A stretch of 64,000 nt of DNA from Bacillota bacterium (GCA_023411395.1 JAEYOV010000007.1:1-64000); one strand, 5' to 3'. Shown: positions 1 to 8,937, numbered from the stretch's first letter. Made by a program: numbers and translations. Notes: generated by a model not told the origin, from the sequence alone.

Positions 1-46
1 GCAACAGGGTGATCTGCCCGCGTTCCTGCCCCTTGATGTAGTCCAT
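1..46 (-). CDS. Transposase, N-terminal fragment (cut by window edge)
   Basis: Reading leftward from an ATG at 44-46, the first 15 codons give MDYIKGQERGQITLL and then leave the window. This opening resembles IS1182-type transposases, which commonly begin with M-D/N-Y-I followed by a QVTLLP-like segment. A purine-rich GGGGAAG stretch lies just upstream as a ribosome site. Only 15 residues are visible, so the family assignment is tentative and nothing can be said about integrity. It suggests that an insertion sequence borders the AT-rich segment to its right. Confidence 0.5.
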   Translation of the reverse strand, partial: MDYIKGQERGQITLL

Positions 47-157
47 TCTCTTCCCCGCCTGTTGTTTATTATCCTTATTATACCATAATCTCTTCCTTCT
101 TGCTTGACTTTTCGGACAGTCTGGCCATTACACACAATACCGACATTCGTTGGTGCA

Positions 158-189
158 AATAAGCTCGCCCATTGCGGCGGGCCTATTTG
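158..189. terminator. Hairpin, possible terminator or IS-end structure
   Basis: An imperfect stem pairs the AATAAGCTCGCCC side with the GGCGGGCCTATTT side around a short ATTGC loop, followed by TGTTTG. It lies between the transposase 5' end and the lipid kinase gene. The rest of 47-295 is AT-rich with no coding potential I can support. Confidence 0.35.
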
Positions 190-295
190 TTTGTATGTAA
201 TTTCCGCAATGGCTTACCTGCTTGCAGCCTCAGTAATCTGGAAATAAATAGAATGTCTAAACTGAAGGCTGTTTGGTCAAACTTTCATTGATGAA

Positions 296-1276
296 ATGGA
301 AAGAGGAGAATTTGGCATAGAAATCTACAAGGCAAGAAAGCTCAGTTTGCATGCTAAACTCATTTTTAATCCCAATGCCGGTGCAGCCGATGAAGCAACC
401 AAGAAATTCATGGAAGTGGCTGAAAAGTTGCAGGCTATGGATATTCAAACAGAGCCTTATTTAATGGAACCAAACTGTGATTTGCCCAAAGTCATACAGG
501 AGGCTATTGGACAAGGAATTCGTTTGTTTATAGCTTGTGGAGGCGACGGTACTGTTTCTTCTGTTGCTATAGAATTGATAGGGACAAATGCAATTCTTGG
601 CATTATTCCAACCGGCACTCAGAATAATATTGCATATAGTCTAGGGATTTCAACAGATATCGCATCATCAGTTGCTATTATCGCAACCGGCCAACACAAA
701 AAAATCGATGTTTGTAATTGTACTTGCGGCAATCAAATGACTCATTGCATTGAAGTTTGCTCGGTTGGTCTATTTTCATCGATATTTCCATCTTCAGATG
801 ATATTTTACACGGTGATCTAACACGGATTGGTGATTTTATTACTGCTATAACGACCACTCAACCATCTGAAATACAAATATTGTTGGATAATGAAATAGA
901 ATTCAATTTTTCGGGTCATGTAGTATTGATCTCCAATGTGCCTTACATTTTCCGTCATTTTCAAGTAGGCTCCAAAGATTCGCTGGAAGACGGATTGATT
1001 GATGTATTGTTTTTTGCAGATCAGTCAAAATTAGCGTTAATACGACACGCGTTGAAAAGCCCGGGGACCGATTTTGAACGGGATCCCCGCATACAGCATT
1101 ATCGCGCACGCAGTATAACAATTGACACCGTCCCTCCAATGCCAATTATGGCAGATGGCACAAAGATTGGCGAGGGTTCAGTCAAAATAGATGTTCAGAA
1201 ACTTGCTCTGTCCGTATTGGTGCCTGCAGGGAAAACCGAAGACATAACCAAGTCAGGTGAACGTTTTGAAAAATAG
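296..1276 (+). CDS. Diacylglycerol/sphingosine-kinase-family lipid kinase (YegS/DgkB-like)
   Basis: The protein (326 aa) carries the DAGK catalytic signature: an N-terminal FNPNAGA (about residues 24-30), the nucleotide-binding GGDGT at about 82-86, and PTGTQNNIA near 106. Family members phosphorylate diacylglycerol or related lipids with ATP at the membrane face. Length is normal for the family. The start is uncertain: the ATG at 296 has a poor ribosome site and the best AGAGGAG lies just inside the frame, so the true start may be slightly downstream. The 3' end overlaps the PAP2 phosphatase gene by 20 bp, so the two are probably translated together and may act as an opposed kinase/phosphatase pair on lipid phosphates. 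It is visibly more AT-rich than genes after 5 kb. Confidence 0.85.
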   Translation: MERGEFGIEIYKARKLSLHAKLIFNPNAGAADEATKKFMEVAEKLQAMDIQTEPYLMEPNCDLPKVIQEAIGQGIRLFIACGGDGTVSSVAIELIGTNAILGIIPTGTQNNIAYSLGISTDIASSVAIIATGQHKKIDVCNCTCGNQMTHCIEVCSVGLFSSIFPSSDDILHGDLTRIGDFITAITTTQPSEIQILLDNEIEFNFSGHVVLISNVPYIFRHFQVGSKDSLEDGLIDVLFFADQSKLALIRHALKSPGTDFERDPRIQHYRARSITIDTVPPMPIMADGTKIGEGSVKIDVQKLALSVLVPAGKTEDITKSGERFEK

Positions 1277-2060
1277 AAGCACAAAGCCAATAAAAGAAAT
1301 CGAGATTCCAGAATTACAAGTTCCAGGTGTATTCAAAAAGCTAATTCACTGGACGAGTCATGTTAAGCATTGTTATTGGATAACCATTCTTGTAATTATT
1401 TTGATCTTGATATCCATACAAATGCCCCTTGAGTTTTGGGCAAAATTATGGGTTTCCATACAAGCAAACACTGTTTTGGTAGCCCTATTAATAATCTTTA
1501 GTCTGGTAACCGTCTCGGTTACTTGGAATGAAGGACAAAAAGCTGATGAATGGGTTTTCTTGTTTTTTAATTCACGCGGGAAACGCCCACCGATATTAGA
1601 TTGGTTGATGCTTGGGCTTACTCAGCTTGGGCATTTTGTTTTTGCACTGATACTCGCGCTGATTTTTTATTTTACAGAAAGCAAGCTCTTGGCCTATTCG
1701 CTCATTTTTGGCGTAATCACTTTAGGGTTGATGATTGAAATAATGAAATTATATATTCGCCGTGCCAGACCATATATCAAGCTGAAAAAGATTCGCATTG
1801 TCGGTTCTAAGGCAAGCGGCAGGTCATTCCCAAGCGGCCATACGGGTCAAGCATTTTTCTTGGCTTCATTAATTGTTCACCATTATCATGTGAATATGTA
1901 TCTATGGATATTTTTGTATGCTATTGCCTTATTGGTTGGAATTACACGAATTTATGTTGGGATGCACTACCCAAGAGATGTTTTGGCGGGTGCTATACTT
2001 GGTACAGCGTGGGGTATTATAGGCGTTATGGTGAATGGTTATATACTTTCTCCGAACTAA
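1257..2060 (+). CDS. PAP2-family membrane phosphatase
   Basis: This 267-residue integral membrane protein has the three phosphatase motifs of the PAP2 superfamily: K-x6-RP (KLYIRRARP, about 163-171), PSGH (about 193) and a final R-x5-H-x3-D (RIYVGMHYPRD, about 231-241). Several hydrophobic segments precede and separate them. Family members dephosphorylate phosphatidate, undecaprenyl diphosphate or similar lipids. The GTG start at 1257 lies inside the lipid kinase gene. The neighbour suggests a lipid-phosphate substrate, but the sequence does not fix which. Start codon choice is moderately sure, function class is sure. Confidence 0.87.
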   Translation: MNVLKNRSTKPIKEIEIPELQVPGVFKKLIHWTSHVKHCYWITILVIILILISIQMPLEFWAKLWVSIQANTVLVALLIIFSLVTVSVTWNEGQKADEWVFLFFNSRGKRPPILDWLMLGLTQLGHFVFALILALIFYFTESKLLAYSLIFGVITLGLMIEIMKLYIRRARPYIKLKKIRIVGSKASGRSFPSGHTGQAFFLASLIVHHYHVNMYLWIFLYAIALLVGITRIYVGMHYPRDVLAGAILGTAWGIIGVMVNGYILSPN

Positions 2061-2090
2061 TGCTGTTGAGATGTAACTGCTTAATTGATA

Positions 2091-2119
2091 AAAGCCGCCC
2101 TCATTGCTGAGAGCGGCTT
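2091..2119. terminator. Hairpin between convergent PAP2 and DUF1428 genes
   Basis: AAGCCGC on the left pairs with GCGGCTT on the right, with a second CTC/GAG helix inside, 30 bp after the PAP2 stop and 20 bp before the stop of the opposite gene. It lacks a clear U-run. Its position between convergent genes makes a bidirectional terminator likely. Confidence 0.5.
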
Positions 2120-2139
2120 CGTGACTATACTTCATGTCT

Positions 2140-2520
2140 CTAGCCTTCTACTTCAACTTGAAAACCGCCATATGCCATTTGCTTCGTGTCAAAAGGCATC
2201 GGCATGTCTTCATGCCCTTCCATCTGCTTGCTCATTTCTTCCATTACTTTGGCATTGACCTCATCCCGATGCTCTTTGGATTTGAAGACTATAAAAGAAA
2301 ACCAAACGTTATCGCCACTTGCTGCTCCAGCCATTTCAGTAAACGCACGCGCTTTCTCACCACCCATTTCCTGTGGGATAAGGTCATCGCCGCGGCATTC
2401 ATAGTATTGAAGCGCACCAAACTTCATCCACGCATCACGGCCGATTTCTGCGATTTTCTTGTATTCCTCGGTTTTGTTTTTTGGCACTACAAGCACAAAT
2501 CCGTCTACATATTTTGCCAT
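2140..2520 (-). CDS. DUF1428 family protein
   Basis: A small soluble protein (126 aa from the chosen start) opening MAKYVDGFVLVVPK and containing the typical DUF1428 blocks DAWMKFGALQYYEC, a WFSFIVFKSKEHRDEV segment and MPFDTKQMAYGGF near the end. DUF1428 proteins adopt a ferredoxin-like alpha/beta-barrel fold. Their biochemical role is unknown to me. I chose the ATG at 2518-2520 because AAAGGGAG lies 11 nt upstream; the longer open frame begins in the ribosome site region. It stands alone, convergent with the PAP2 gene. Confidence 0.82.
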   Translation of the reverse strand: MAKYVDGFVLVVPKNKTEEYKKIAEIGRDAWMKFGALQYYECRGDDLIPQEMGGEKARAFTEMAGAASGDNVWFSFIVFKSKEHRDEVNAKVMEEMSKQMEGHEDMPMPFDTKQMAYGGFQVEVEG

Positions 2521-2569
2521 ACATTTATTCACTCCCTTTTTTGTATCTATTTTCAATAGTAATATACCA

Positions 2570-2725
2570 CATACCCTGAATTGTTAAACCAAAACCGGAC
2601 GGATAGGATGAGGTATAGGTTTTCTTGAGCTCCGCCGGCACCAGGTAACCCGGTGTGCCGTGCAGCCGCTGATTCTATTTCCGAAGGCGAAACCTCGCCT
2701 GTCGATATGTTAAGGGACATTCGTT
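2570..2725. other. Non-coding stretch with small hairpins, possible dispersed element
   Basis: No convincing gene. The segment holds short stems, such as GGCACC pairing with GGTGTGCC around 2636-2656 and AGGCG/CGCCT near 2685-2700, and ends at the exonuclease terminator. An open frame across it on the minus strand runs through the terminator, so I do not accept it as coding. It looks like a structured intergenic repeat of the kind common in clostridial genomes, but no second copy is in this window. Confidence 0.25.
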
Positions 2726-2727
2726 CG

Positions 2728-2762
2728 AAAAAAAGACTCGCCATTACGGCGTGTCTTTTTCT
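2728..2762 (-). terminator. Rho-independent terminator of xth
   Basis: AAAAAGACTCGCC pairs with GGCGTGTCTTTTT around an ATTAC loop. Read on the minus strand the stem is followed by a run of T, 22 bp after the xth stop codon. Confidence 0.8.
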
Positions 2763-2784
2763 GTGCCTGTCACTCTTTAACGCC

Positions 2785-3534
2785 TTATATAATGATACCA
2801 ACAGGACAATGGTCGCTGCCATACACTTGGGATAATATGAACGCTTCCTTGATCTGAGGCATCATCCGCCTGGATACAAGAAAATAATCAATACGCCAGC
2901 CGACATTCCGCTCCCGTATGCCGGGCATCTGTGACCACCAGGAATAGGCTTCATGGTCATCCGGGTGCAAGGTTCTAAACGTATCCGAAAATCCAGAGTC
3001 AAGGAGGACCGTCATTTTCTCACGTTCCTGATCTGTAAAGCCCGCATTTTTGTGATTTGACTTTGCGTTCTTGATATCGATTTCCTGATGCGCCACATTG
3101 AGATCACCGCAAAGAATCACGGGTTTTTTGGCATCCAGCGCTAAAAGATAGCTCCGCAGATCATCCTCCCATTCCATGCGATAGCCCAAACGGACAAGCT
3201 CTCTTTGGGAATTAGGCGTGTAAACATTTACAAAATGGTAATCTTCAAATTCCAGCGTTATGAGCCGGCCTTCCTGGTCGTGCTTTTCGATGCCGATGCC
3301 TTTTGTCACGCTCAGCGGTGCTTTTTTTGTGAAAACAGCAGTGCCGGAGTACCCTTTTTTCTGAGCGCTGTTCCAGTATTCCTGATAACCAGCCAAATCC
3401 AATTCTGCCTGCCCCTGTTCCATTTTCGTCTCTTGCAGGCAAAAGATATCTGCGTCAATTTCTTTAAAGGACTCTATGAACCCTCTTTTCAAACTGGCGC
3501 GCAAGCCATTGACGTTCCAGGAAATCATTTTCAT
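2785..3534 (-). CDS. xth: Exodeoxyribonuclease III
   Basis: The 249-residue protein starts MKMISWNVNGLRA and shows the whole exonuclease III / AP endonuclease pattern in order: ISWNVNGLR, FCLQETK (metal-binding Glu), CGDLNVAH, WRIDYFLVS and a C-terminal SDHCPVG. It cleaves DNA at abasic sites and digests 3' ends during base excision repair in the cytoplasm. Length is normal for the family. AAAGGAG lies 7 nt before the ATG. A strong terminator follows the stop. It appears monocistronic. Confidence 0.95.
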   Translation of the reverse strand: MKMISWNVNGLRASLKRGFIESFKEIDADIFCLQETKMEQGQAELDLAGYQEYWNSAQKKGYSGTAVFTKKAPLSVTKGIGIEKHDQEGRLITLEFEDYHFVNVYTPNSQRELVRLGYRMEWEDDLRSYLLALDAKKPVILCGDLNVAHQEIDIKNAKSNHKNAGFTDQEREKMTVLLDSGFSDTFRTLHPDDHEAYSWWSQMPGIRERNVGWRIDYFLVSRRMMPQIKEAFILSQVYGSDHCPVGIII

Positions 3535-3860
3535 GAACGGTTCTCCTTTGTGCGGCTTTTGCCTTTATTATATCACAACTTCAACTTTGCCAAAATAACT
3601 GGCTAGAATAGTAACCACACACAACACATAGGATCGTGTTCCCGTTCTGTTTATGGCAAAGGTGGTTAAGTTTCATTGCCGGACGGCAAGGTTTGCATGA
3701 GGGCAAAGAAATGTTTCGGCTCGCCGGTACGAAAATATTCATACCAGGATTCCAGTGTGTCTGCCTGAAAAACACCTGAATACATGGAGTAAGATGAAAA
3801 AGACCAACGGGCTGTCTTGCCCTTTCTGTTCCGAACCAACTTGTGATTTATAAACTTCCT
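3535..3860. other. Intergenic region between divergent xth and MerR genes
   Basis: About 325 bp with no gene I can support. On the minus strand a short open stretch (about 3666-3830) reads like a protein C-terminus (ending QTLPSGNET) but has no start of its own; the frame continues through the MerR promoter and into that gene. It may be a decayed coding remnant. The right end grades into the MerR-type promoter. Confidence 0.3.
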
Positions 3861-3861
3861 C

Positions 3862-3892
3862 TTGACACGGACACCGTGTCGTACTTTATGAT
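3862..3892 (+). promoter_or_regulatory. MerR-type promoter with 19-bp spacer and perfect dyad
   Basis: TTGACA (3862-3867) and TATGAT (3887-3892) are separated by 19 bp rather than 17. The spacer region contains a perfect inverted repeat, GACACGG-ACA-CCGTGTC (3864-3880), which overlaps the -35 box. This is the hallmark of promoters that MerR-family activators underwind to switch on. It lies 28 bp before the MerR gene, so autoregulation is likely. Confidence 0.85.
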
Positions 3893-3919
3893 TGTCATGA
3901 AAGGAAGTGCAAACACACA

Positions 3920-4909
3920 ATGAATCCATTGCAAGCCGTTGGTGCGGTATCGAAAAGCCTTGGCGTATCAAGCCGTATGCTCCGTTATTATGAACAAATC
4001 GGCTTGATTGAGAGCCAGCGCATGGAAGATTATGCGTACAGGGTATATGATGAAGATGCAATACGCCGGCTTCGTCAAATCATTATCTTGCGGAAACTTC
4101 GTGTTCCTGTTAAGCAAATTCAAGAGATTTTTGGCAATCGTGATGCTGTGAGCGTGATTGACATATTCGAGCGCAACATAAGTGAATTGGATGAGCAGAT
4201 CACAGCCGTATCAACCGTTAAATCTATTCTCAGCCGTCTTGTTCGTGAATTGCAAGAAAAGGCGAATATGCACTTGCAGCTTGATTATCTTGGCGATAGT
4301 TCTGTGTTTGCCATTGTGGATCGTATTTCTTTTCCAAAAAACACATTGCAGGAGGAAAAATCAATGGATGACCTGAACAAAGCAAATGAAGCTTTAAGTA
4401 AGCTGGAGGAAAAAAACGTTCGGATCGTTTATCTGCCGCCCATGACCGTAGCCGCCGCTTATGCTTCGGGGGAGTTTGAATGGGGTGTGGGGCCGGAAGC
4501 CACCAGCAAGATAGAAAAATTTGTGTGGGAAACCGGACTCTTAAAAATCAAACCTGATGCCAGAGGGATGGGCTTTGACTGTTCCAGAGAAGACCTAAGG
4601 GTCAGCGTTGAGGGGGCTGCTGCTGCCTATGAGGCATGGGTATCCATTCCAGATGATATGAACGTTACGGCTCCATTAGCAAAAAAGACCTTTGGCGGAG
4701 GCTTATATGCCGCTCATGTATTAAGAGATTGGAATTTTCAGGCGGACTGGCGTCTGCTTGCCGAATGGGCAAAAGCAAGCGAAAAATACGAAGCGGACGA
4801 TGGGCGGCCATGCTTTGAGGAAGTATTGAACTACTATAACCTCATGCAAAACGGCGCAAAAATGGAAGATACGCAGCTTGATCTGCTGCTGCCCATCAAG
4901 TTACGATGA
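3920..4909 (+). CDS. MerR-family regulator with GyrI-like ligand-binding domain
   Basis: The N-terminus (about residues 5-75) is a MerR winged helix (AVSKSLGVSSRMLRYYEQIG, then RVYDEDAIRRL), followed by the usual dimerisation coiled coil (about 80-120). The remaining ~170 residues form a GyrI/effector-binding type domain (for example VAAAYASGEFEWGVG and GGGLYAAHV), the architecture of multidrug-sensing regulators such as BmrR. It probably binds a small hydrophobic or cationic ligand and activates its own promoter. AAAGGAAG precedes the ATG at a rather long distance. No pump or enzyme gene follows it, so any other target lies elsewhere. Confidence 0.87.
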   Translation: MNPLQAVGAVSKSLGVSSRMLRYYEQIGLIESQRMEDYAYRVYDEDAIRRLRQIIILRKLRVPVKQIQEIFGNRDAVSVIDIFERNISELDEQITAVSTVKSILSRLVRELQEKANMHLQLDYLGDSSVFAIVDRISFPKNTLQEEKSMDDLNKANEALSKLEEKNVRIVYLPPMTVAAAYASGEFEWGVGPEATSKIEKFVWETGLLKIKPDARGMGFDCSREDLRVSVEGAAAAYEAWVSIPDDMNVTAPLAKKTFGGGLYAAHVLRDWNFQADWRLLAEWAKASEKYEADDGRPCFEEVLNYYNLMQNGAKMEDTQLDLLLPIKLR

Positions 4910-5054
4910 AAATATGGTCAGAAATACCGTAGCATAATGCACCCGTCATGCACCCAACGAAACCGCGCAACGGCTGTCGGATCAGACAAGCATACCGGCA
5001 TTCTTTGTAAATCAGTGGTTCACCGGTGCTTGACATTTTTTTGAATCCCTAAAA

Positions 5055-7673
5055 TTATAAGCAAACCCTGTATTTTATTTTGTAGGTGCCGGATCCCGCG
5101 TCTACTGTCGGGCCATCCTGGCCTTGCTGAAAAGCCAGGCCGCCGCTATCCAATATTTCCGCATGACATAGGCGGATGGTGGCGGTTGTGTTGCAGGGGA
5201 TATGCACTTGCAAGGTAATAAGGTCTCCTTCCGCCTGCCACAGGACGGATACCTCGCCATAAACGGATTGGAAGGATGCCCTGGCATAGGTAAGCCCGCC
5301 GCCGGTCTGCGGATGAATGATGATATGGCGGCAGCCCGCCTCATTTTCATCCAATTGAATGCCGGCAACAGTGCGGTACAGCCAGTCTCCAATGGCTCCG
5401 TAGGCATAATGGTTAAAGGAGTTCATGTTGGCGCTCCACATGGAGCCGTCGGGCCTTAAGCCGTCCCAATGCTCCCAGATGGTGGTGGCACCCATTTTCA
5501 CCTGATACAGCCAGGATGGGAAATCCTCCTTGAGCAGCAAAGCATAAGCGTCCTTCAAACGCCCATGACGGCTTAGCGCATGGGTAATATAGGGAGTGCC
5601 CACAAAGCCTGTAACCAAATGCCCATTTTCCTTTTCGATCAGACGTACAAGGCCTTCGGCCGTTTTTTCGATATGCTGGGGCGGCGCAAGGTCAAAGTAG
5701 AGCGCCAGCACATGGGCCGTCTGTGTTTTTACCGTCAGCTCGCCTTCCTTGGTAAAGAACGATTCAAAAAAGCCCCGGCGGATTTTTTCATGCAGCTCGC
5801 CATAAAAGCGCGCGTCTTCCTCCCTGCGGAGGATGCCGGCTATTTTGGCGAACATGCCTGTGGAGTAGGCATAGTACGCCGAACAGGTGAAATCGTTGGG
5901 CGTGGCACCATAGTAACTGCCTTCCGCCGCATCCAGGGCCACCCAGTCGCCAAACTGCAGCTTATAGCGCCAAACATGACCTTCGGCGTGGCTGCGCATG
6001 AAATCGATCCAGGCTTTCATGCTGGCATACTGGTCATTCAATATCTGCGCATCGCCATAGGCAAGGTACAAATTCCAGGGGATGATGACAGCGGCATCAG
6101 CCCAGGCTGCGGCGGAATGGGTTCCCTGGGAAAGCAGCCAATTGCCAGCGACCTCCTTTGTGCCGGAGATGGTGTCTGGCACCACATGGGGCACACCGCC
6201 CTCGCTTGTCTGGTCGCAGCGCACATCCCGCAGCCATTTGCGGAAAAAAGGATACGCGTTTACCAAATAGCAGGCCGTAGGGCAGAAGATTTGCGCATCC
6301 CCCGTCCAGCCCATGCGTTCGTCCCGCTGGGGACAGTCGGTGGGAATATCCAAAAAGTTGCCCTTCATCCCCCAGAGAATGTTGTGCTGGAGCTGATTCA
6401 AAAGCGGGTTGGAGCACTCGAAGGAGCCTGTTTGGTTCATATCAGAATGCACCGCGCAGGCTGTAAAGGCTTCCTTTTTGACTGTGCCCGGATACGCCAC
6501 CACATGAACGTAGCGGAAGCCCTGGAAGGTGAAATAGGGTTGGTATGTTTCTTCCCCTTCCCCTTTCAGTGTGTAGCGCAGGGTCTGCTTGGCGGTCCTT
6601 AAGTTGGCGGTATACACATTGCCGTCCTTGTCAAGCACTTCAAAGCAGCGCAGCTCCACCATGTCCCCGGGCTTGCCGGATACCGTGAACCACACCCATC
6701 CGGTAAGGTTCTGGCCAAAGTCCAGCACGGTTTCCCCCTTGGGCGTTGCAATGACCTGCCGGGCGGGCAGAGTGTGCATGATTTTGACGCGGCAGCCACC
6801 CTGGGGGTCGAGTACGCTTACATCATAAGGAATGGTATCAACCGGCCTCCAGGGAGTTAACTGCCTGCGGGCGTCGTAGATTTCACCGTCGTATATTTCC
6901 GAAAACAATACGGGCGTGTCCGCTCCCTGCCAGCTTTCATCGGTGACAATGGTCTGCCGGCGGCCGTCCTCATAAGTGATTTCCACCTGACACAAAAGTG
7001 CCGTGCGGCTGCCGTAGTTGTTGCGCTTGTGCAAAAAGCCCATCAGGCCCTTGTACCAGCCGGCGCCCAAAAAGCCGCAAAGCGTATTTTCCCCCTCATG
7101 AATACAGGGGGTAATATCGTAGGTTTGATACATCAGGTGCTTGTGGTAGGAGGTCCAGCCGGGTGCAAGCTGGTCATCCCCAACTTTGCTGCCATTTAAA
7201 AACAGGTGATACAGCCCCAGAGCCGTGGAAAATACGTAAGCGGAGCGGATTTTGCCCTGTACCTGAAATGCGGTTTGCACACAGGTGCCCTTTGAATTGG
7301 CCGCGTCCAAATCGGTTTCGGCAGTAATGAAGCGGGCCTGCCAATCGCTTTGGTGCAAAAGCGCGGTCACAAAGGTGGCCGCTTCGCTTTGGCAGGCCTC
7401 CGTTTCCGTCCATACCTTCACGCGCCAGTAATACCGTTTGGCGCTTTCAAGAGAGAGCCCTTCGGGCCGGTAATGGGCGGAGCAACCGGAAAGCACCTTG
7501 CCGCTGTCAAACAGCACGGTATGAAATGATGTATCCTCGCTTAACTGGAACGCAAATGCTGCCTGCTTTACATTGCGCGCACCGCTTTCCATGACCCAGC
7601 CGAATACCGGGTTTGCACCGATCCCAATGGGGTTTTCAAAGTGATCCGCCGTAAGCTTTACGATCTTTAGCAT
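5055..7673 (-). CDS. GH78 alpha-L-rhamnosidase
   Basis: A large (872 aa) intracellular glycosidase without a signal peptide. It has the GH78 layout: N-terminal beta-sandwich domains (to about residue 420), an (alpha/alpha)6 barrel carrying the acidic motif DERMGWTGDAQIF (about 450-463) and a later ATTIWEHWDGL, and a C-terminal beta domain. It should release terminal L-rhamnose from glycosides or oligosaccharides. Two ATGs lie 6 bp apart. I chose the second (7671-7673) because the TAGGAG ribosome site touches the first. It is last in the operon, 9 bp after the GH63-like gene. Beside an apiosidase-like gene, rhamnosylated flavonoid glycosides or RG-II side chains are plausible substrates (inference). 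Confidence 0.92.
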   Translation of the reverse strand: MLKIVKLTADHFENPIGIGANPVFGWVMESGARNVKQAAFAFQLSEDTSFHTVLFDSGKVLSGCSAHYRPEGLSLESAKRYYWRVKVWTETEACQSEAATFVTALLHQSDWQARFITAETDLDAANSKGTCVQTAFQVQGKIRSAYVFSTALGLYHLFLNGSKVGDDQLAPGWTSYHKHLMYQTYDITPCIHEGENTLCGFLGAGWYKGLMGFLHKRNNYGSRTALLCQVEITYEDGRRQTIVTDESWQGADTPVLFSEIYDGEIYDARRQLTPWRPVDTIPYDVSVLDPQGGCRVKIMHTLPARQVIATPKGETVLDFGQNLTGWVWFTVSGKPGDMVELRCFEVLDKDGNVYTANLRTAKQTLRYTLKGEGEETYQPYFTFQGFRYVHVVAYPGTVKKEAFTACAVHSDMNQTGSFECSNPLLNQLQHNILWGMKGNFLDIPTDCPQRDERMGWTGDAQIFCPTACYLVNAYPFFRKWLRDVRCDQTSEGGVPHVVPDTISGTKEVAGNWLLSQGTHSAAAWADAAVIIPWNLYLAYGDAQILNDQYASMKAWIDFMRSHAEGHVWRYKLQFGDWVALDAAEGSYYGATPNDFTCSAYYAYSTGMFAKIAGILRREEDARFYGELHEKIRRGFFESFFTKEGELTVKTQTAHVLALYFDLAPPQHIEKTAEGLVRLIEKENGHLVTGFVGTPYITHALSRHGRLKDAYALLLKEDFPSWLYQVKMGATTIWEHWDGLRPDGSMWSANMNSFNHYAYGAIGDWLYRTVAGIQLDENEAGCRHIIIHPQTGGGLTYARASFQSVYGEVSVLWQAEGDLITLQVHIPCNTTATIRLCHAEILDSGGLAFQQGQDGPTVDAGSGTYKIKYRVCL

Positions 7674-7682
7674 GGGCATCTC

Positions 7683-8930
7683 CTACTTATCCAATTCCCT
7701 GGCCATATTCAGGGCCAGCACGTTCCAATTGATGAAGCCGCCATTCATAATGGGCTTGCCGGTAAAGGGATCGTAATACTCATGCAGGCTGCCTGATTCC
7801 ATCAGATCACGGCCCAACAGCAGCAGCGTCTTTTCGCAGATGGCTTGGGCCTCTTTCATGAAGCCATAGCGCATAAGGCCTTTGAAAACAACATAATTGG
7901 CCACCACCCAAATGGGCCCCAGCCAGTTGGAGGGATTGTTGGTCACGGACAGATCGAACATTTTTTCATCCTTGGCCAGGGTAGCGATGCCATAGGGGGA
8001 GGCAAAGGTACTTTCGTCAAATGCGTGTTTTGCCAGCGCTTGTGCTTGTTCCGCCGTAGCCATACCCGCCCACAGGGGAATGAAGCCTGACCAGACCCTG
8101 ACCTTGATGGGCAGCGTTTTCCAGAACACGCCCAGCCCCTGATGGAACCAATCGAATGTACGGGTTTTGATGTCCACATCCACGGAATAGAAGAACTGGT
8201 CCCGTTTGTCCCAGCACTCCCGCTGGGTGGCCTCAATCAATGCCGCGCGTTTTGCATTGTAATGCTCCGCCCGGTCTTTTTGCCCAGCCGCCTCCAGAAT
8301 CAGCGCCATGCAGCGGAGTTCTTCCGCCATAAAGCTGTTCAAAAAGATATTGGCGGTGGAAAACTTGGGCCGGCCGAAGGTGGCCGGGTCGTTGTCCATG
8401 CCGATCATGATATCGTCACACCAGACATACAGGCCGCAGTTTTCAAAGAAATAGTTTCTGTCATAGCAATCGAAATAGCGCTCCAACTGGCTGACAAAGC
8501 TTTTGATCCAGCCGTAATCATGCGCGTGGCTGGAGATCAACTGAATCTGCTGGCATAAAAAAGGCTTGTGCATGTTCATCAGCACGCCCTCTTTATGCTT
8601 CATATTCAGATACGGCTCGGGCCACTTCGCCACCTCGATCATCATGGGGATGTAGCCATCCTCCAATTGATGGTCGAGAAAATTCAATACATTCCCCTTT
8701 GCGTGCAAAAGGATGCGCGCGTTTTCCTCCGCCGTCAGCCGGTCTGCCATGCCCAACAATCCATATACCGACCAATACGTATCCCAGTCCCAAACATTGC
8801 CGTCATACACCGAGCCGGGGTCGATAAAGGGGTAACGGATAAAGCTGCGCGGCTGCTTCAGCACGCCGTTCAGATTTCCGCGGACAAAGTCTTCGATGGC
8901 TTTTTGGTATTGGCGGTATTCCTGGTTCAT
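7683..8930 (-). CDS. GH63/trehalase-like six-hairpin glycosidase
   Basis: This 415-residue cytoplasmic protein begins with a region containing GSVYDGNVWDWDTYWSVYGL, the (W)DWD-TYW pattern of GH37/GH63 and related (alpha/alpha)6 toroid enzymes. Later segments NNPSNWLGPIWVVANYV and GSLHEYYDPFTGKP also match that superfamily. Members hydrolyse alpha-glycosides such as trehalose, glucosyl- or mannosyl-glycerate, or trimmed oligosaccharides. The substrate cannot be read from sequence. It is shorter than eukaryotic GH63 and has no secretion signal. It sits between the transporter and the GH78 gene with gaps of 7 and 9 bp, so it is clearly co-transcribed. Confidence 0.8.
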   Translation of the reverse strand: MNQEYRQYQKAIEDFVRGNLNGVLKQPRSFIRYPFIDPGSVYDGNVWDWDTYWSVYGLLGMADRLTAEENARILLHAKGNVLNFLDHQLEDGYIPMMIEVAKWPEPYLNMKHKEGVLMNMHKPFLCQQIQLISSHAHDYGWIKSFVSQLERYFDCYDRNYFFENCGLYVWCDDIMIGMDNDPATFGRPKFSTANIFLNSFMAEELRCMALILEAAGQKDRAEHYNAKRAALIEATQRECWDKRDQFFYSVDVDIKTRTFDWFHQGLGVFWKTLPIKVRVWSGFIPLWAGMATAEQAQALAKHAFDESTFASPYGIATLAKDEKMFDLSVTNNPSNWLGPIWVVANYVVFKGLMRYGFMKEAQAICEKTLLLLGRDLMESGSLHEYYDPFTGKPIMNGGFINWNVLALNMARELDK

Positions 8931-8937
8931 GGGACTT

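Noticed and set aside
2553..2822. Minus-strand open frame between DUF1428 and xth
   Set aside because: It reads through the xth terminator and overlaps xth; no credible start.
5580..6602. Plus-strand open frame opposite the GH78 gene
   Set aside because: Antisense to the catalytic domain of a conserved enzyme; no domain of its own.
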